Assembly: GCA_910577445.1 (NCBI GenBank)
Contig: CAJTMZ010000001.1
Coordinates: forward strand, 63,851 to 98,009
Direction: 5' to 3'
Source: an uncultured Lachnospiraceae bacterium
Lineage (GTDB): Bacteria > Bacillota > Clostridia > Lachnospirales > Lachnospiraceae
Length of the DNA stretch: 34,159 bases
Part shown: positions 32,065 through 34,159 of the stretch, one piece after another
Layout: each line of letters opens with the position of its first letter
Numbering within the stretch: the stretch's first letter is position 1
Program-made: the position numbers and the translations under genes
Notes under the pieces: model-generated
The model's database searches: none
What the model was told of the DNA's origin: nothing
The model's input: the letters and a program-made list of their open reading frames with translations, nothing else

Positions 32065-32769
32065 ATGCTAACAAGCGGCAAAAACCTTGCAATGATTACC
32101 GCCAGAGGCGGCAGTAAACGGATTCCCCGAAAAAATATCAAAGAATTTTGCGGTAAGCCCATTATCGCCTACTCCATTGAAGCGGCTAAAGACGCCGGCG
32201 TTTTTGACGAAATCATGGTTTCCACCGACGATGAGGAAATCGCGCAAACCGCCCGTGCATTCGGCGCGCGCGTTCCCTTTTTCCGTTCAGAGGAAAATTC
32301 CGGCGATTACGCTTCCACCGACGACGTGATTATGGAAGTCCTTACGGCCTACCATAGGGCGGGACAGGAATTTGACGCTTTCTGCTGCCTTTATCCCACC
32401 GCGCCCTTTTTAAGCGGAGGACGGCTTCGGGAAGCCATGGAGCTTCTGAGAGAGGCTGACAGCGTTATGCCTGTGGTGCCTTTCTCCTACCCGCCCCAGA
32501 GGGGACTTATTTTAAACGAAAAGGGGTATGTGGAACGGCAGTTTCCCGAGTACGCGGCTGCGCGCAGCCAGGACCTTCCCCGAATTTACCACGACTGCGG
32601 CCAGTTTTACGCCTGCCGCACCGGCCCCTTTATGCAGGCTAAGACCACCGACGTTCCCTGCCTTGTTCCCTTAATCCTGACGGATTTGGAGGTGCAGGAC
32701 ATCGACACGCCCGAGGACTGGGCGCTGGCTGAGATGAAGTACCGGCTTTTACATGAAAATGCTACCTGA
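32065..32769 (+). CDS. pseF: Pseudaminic acid cytidylyltransferase (PseF)
   Basis: A 234-residue CMP-nonulosonate synthetase. The CTP-binding signature ARGGSKRIPRKN lies at residues 13-24, followed by FCGKPIIAYSIEAA and STDDEEIA. CLYPTAPFL, SYPPQRGL, YHDCGQFYACR and LTDLEVQDIDTPEDW match PseF enzymes more closely than NeuA. PseF activates pseudaminic acid with CTP to give CMP-Pse in the cytoplasm. The start is ATG 32065, with AAAGGA 6 nt upstream. An in-frame GTG at 32032 would add 11 unsupported residues. It is the first gene of the plus-strand operon, divergent from the sialyltransferase-like gene, with pseI two genes downstream. The stop precedes the next ATG by about 50 nt. Confidence 0.95.
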   Translation: MLTSGKNLAMITARGGSKRIPRKNIKEFCGKPIIAYSIEAAKDAGVFDEIMVSTDDEEIAQTARAFGARVPFFRSEENSGDYASTDDVIMEVLTAYHRAGQEFDAFCCLYPTAPFLSGGRLREAMELLREADSVMPVVPFSYPPQRGLILNEKGYVERQFPEYAAARSQDLPRIYHDCGQFYACRTGPFMQAKTTDVPCLVPLILTDLEVQDIDTPEDWALAEMKYRLLHENAT

Positions 32770-32818
32770 TATCCCGGGCACGGACACACCGACGCCTGAA
32801 TCTTTGGAGGTTACTGCC

Positions 32819-34033
32819 ATGGAACAGCTTCAAACGCCCTTTTTCCGGATAAAGGAAAAGGACTTATTATATGATATTTCGATTTTAAAAGAAGCCCTCT
32901 TAAAAAACTGGGGCAATTACATCGCGGGGTATTCCGTAAAAACCAACTCTCTGCCGTGGCTTCTTTCCTATTTAAAAGCACAGGGTTTTTACGCGGAGGT
33001 TGTCTCGAAACCGGAATATGACCTGGCGGTAAGGCTTGGTTTTCCGGCGGAGCATATCATTTACAACGGCCCCATTAAGGACAAAAAAATATTCGAGGAG
33101 GTACTCCTTGCCGGCGGCTATGTAAATCTGGATTCCGGCTACGAGCCTGACTGGCTGGCAGAATTAAGCGGCCGCTTCCCTGAGCGCAGTTTTCCGGTGG
33201 GGCTTCGCGTCAACTGCGACATTGCCGCCCTCTGCCCGGAGGAAACTCTCGTGGAAGAGGAGGGCGGGAGATTCGGCTACTGCTATGAAAACGGCGTGCT
33301 GGGAGCTGTAATCAAAAGGCTGGAAAAGCTTCCCAATGTGAAAATATCCGGTCTTCATCTTCACTCCTCCACTCAGTCAAGGACCGTACACGTATACGGC
33401 GCGCTGGCGAAAATGGCCGTCCGCATCGCCCGGGAATATGCCCTTTCTCTCGATTACGTGGACATGGGCGGGGGCTATTTCGGCGGAAGAGACGACAAGC
33501 CGGATTACCGGGATTATTTCCGGGAAATCTGCAAAGAGCTTTCGGCGCACTTTTCCCCGGATAAGACGAAAATTATTGCGGAGCCCGGCGTTTCCCTGAT
33601 TTCAAGGGCAACCACCTTCGAAACCACCGTTCTTGATGTGAAGGATATCCGGGGGAGGAAATTTATCGTGACGGACGGGAGCCGCACGAACCTGAATCCG
33701 CTGGTAACCCGGCACGTTTATCCTCACCACATACAGTATATTTCCGACACTTCTGTCAGAAACAGGGAGCATGACCAGTGGGTGTGCGGAGCCACCTGTA
33801 TGGAATACGACAGGCTTTTTGAAATCGTTGACGGCGCCGCTCTCATTCCCGGGGATAAAATTATCTACGATACGGCCGGCGGATATACCATGTGCCTGAA
33901 CCCCCTGTTTATCAATTATTTTCCGGCGGTTTATATCGAGCATACGGACGGCACGCTTTTTACCGCAAGGGACGCCTGGTCCAACGATGAATTTATGATG
34001 AAAAACTATACGGAAAGCGAGGCTTGCTTATGA
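32819..34033 (+). CDS. Fold-type III PLP-dependent decarboxylase (LysA/Orn-DAP-Arg decarboxylase 2 family), novel specificity
   Basis: A 404-residue protein of the alanine-racemase-like fold. The PLP lysine is K41 in GYSVKTN (canonical YAVKAN). HLHSSTQ (180-186) stands for HCHIGSQ, DMGGGYFGG (215-223) binds phosphate, and EPGVSL (255-260) replaces the canonical EPGRSL. The catalytic cysteine region reads CMEYD (327-331) instead of CESGD, and GGYTMCLN (354-361) gives the usual Tyr. The fold and PLP site are intact, but substrate-binding positions differ from diaminopimelate decarboxylase, so the substrate is probably another amino acid or a derivative. The start at 32819 has GGAGG 8 nt upstream. 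An in-frame ATG at 32753 would overlap pseF. Its stop overlaps the pseI start (ATGA), so it is firmly within the pseudaminic acid operon. Its role there is not known to me. Confidence 0.9.
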   Translation: MEQLQTPFFRIKEKDLLYDISILKEALLKNWGNYIAGYSVKTNSLPWLLSYLKAQGFYAEVVSKPEYDLAVRLGFPAEHIIYNGPIKDKKIFEEVLLAGGYVNLDSGYEPDWLAELSGRFPERSFPVGLRVNCDIAALCPEETLVEEEGGRFGYCYENGVLGAVIKRLEKLPNVKISGLHLHSSTQSRTVHVYGALAKMAVRIAREYALSLDYVDMGGGYFGGRDDKPDYRDYFREICKELSAHFSPDKTKIIAEPGVSLISRATTFETTVLDVKDIRGRKFIVTDGSRTNLNPLVTRHVYPHHIQYISDTSVRNREHDQWVCGATCMEYDRLFEIVDGAALIPGDKIIYDTAGGYTMCLNPLFINYFPAVYIEHTDGTLFTARDAWSNDEFMMKNYTESEACL

Positions 34034-34159
34034 AGAAAGAAATCAGAATCGGAACACGGACAATCAGCGAAACTTCCCCCGTTTTCGTGGTCGCGGAAAT
34101 ATCCGGCAATCACAATCAGGATTACGGACGCGCCATAGAGCTTATCCATGCGGCGGGGG
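34030..34159 (+). CDS. pseI: Pseudaminic acid synthase (PseI/NeuB family), partial, C-terminus beyond window
   Basis: Only the first 43 residues are visible. VFVVAEISGNHNQDYGRAIE contains the AE-x-SGNHN signature at the start of the NeuB-type TIM barrel, which condenses a hexosamine-derived sugar with phosphoenolpyruvate to make a nonulosonic acid. The SGNHNQ form and the pseF gene two genes upstream point to pseudaminic rather than N-acetylneuraminic acid. The ATG overlaps the TGA of the decarboxylase gene, so translation is probably coupled. A family call from such a short fragment depends on context. Confidence 0.85.
   Translation, partial: MKKEIRIGTRTISETSPVFVVAEISGNHNQDYGRAIELIHAAG

Overview
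This window is a large cell-surface polysaccharide or glycoconjugate locus. It most likely comes from a clostridial Firmicute, and the proteins read like Lachnospiraceae. Support for this: strong GGAGG-type ribosome binding sites, sigma-A style promoters, tightly packed co-directional operons, GTG and TTG starts, and families typical of gut Clostridia (CotH kinase, AlbA_2/RecG-like regulator, DUF6020-type membrane protein). The genus cannot be fixed from sequence alone. I see no tRNA, rRNA, CRISPR array, insertion sequence or integrase, and no gene-free stretch longer than 300 bases.

Layout. Nearly everything from 31.9 kb down to 1 is on the minus strand. A divergent region at about 31.91-32.06 kb separates it from a plus-strand pseudaminic acid operon (pseF, a PLP decarboxylase, start of pseI). 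Reading in the direction of minus-strand transcription: (a) a sialyltransferase-like glycosyltransferase and a membrane-anchored CotH kinase (31.9-28.7 kb), ending at a weak terminator. (b) A new sigma-A promoter at 28.65 kb, then a PglK/MsbA-type ABC flippase, an acyltransferase, two large GT-C-like membrane proteins flanking the aminotransferase WecE, a GNAT acetyltransferase and a GtrB-like GT2. (c) An AT-rich AlbA_2 regulator gene that looks foreign to its surroundings, with a 38-bp palindromic repeat both inside it and just after its stop, then a DUF6020-like membrane protein. (d) A clear internal promoter at 15.68 kb, then the O-antigen polymerase/ligase-like protein, a PglF-type dehydratase, a PglE-type aminotransferase, a PglC-type initiating phosphoglycosyl transferase, an ATP-grasp enzyme, a PglA-type GT4, WbpO and WbpP homologues, a DUF2334 deacetylase, two GT4 enzymes and an AsnB-like amidotransferase cut by the window edge.

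How the genes fit together (inference). PglF and PglE homologues would make a UDP-4-amino-4,6-dideoxy-GlcNAc-type sugar, which the PglC homologue would place on undecaprenyl phosphate. The PglA homologue and two more GT4 enzymes would extend it with GalNAc or GalNAcA made by the WbpP/WbpO pair. The AsnB-like enzyme could amidate the uronic acid. WecE plus the GNAT suggest a second 4-amino sugar (dTDP-Fuc4N/Fuc4NAc type). The ABC flippase would export the lipid-linked unit and the Wzy/ligase-like protein would polymerise or transfer it. GtrB-like and GT-C-like proteins may add side branches outside the cell. Activated pseudaminic acid from the divergent operon may be used by the GT52/polysialyltransferase-like enzyme. 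The least explained parts are the ATP-grasp enzyme sitting where the PglD acetyltransferase would be expected, the decarboxylase inside the pseudaminic acid operon, the CotH kinase in a glycan locus, and the repeat structure around the AlbA_2 gene.
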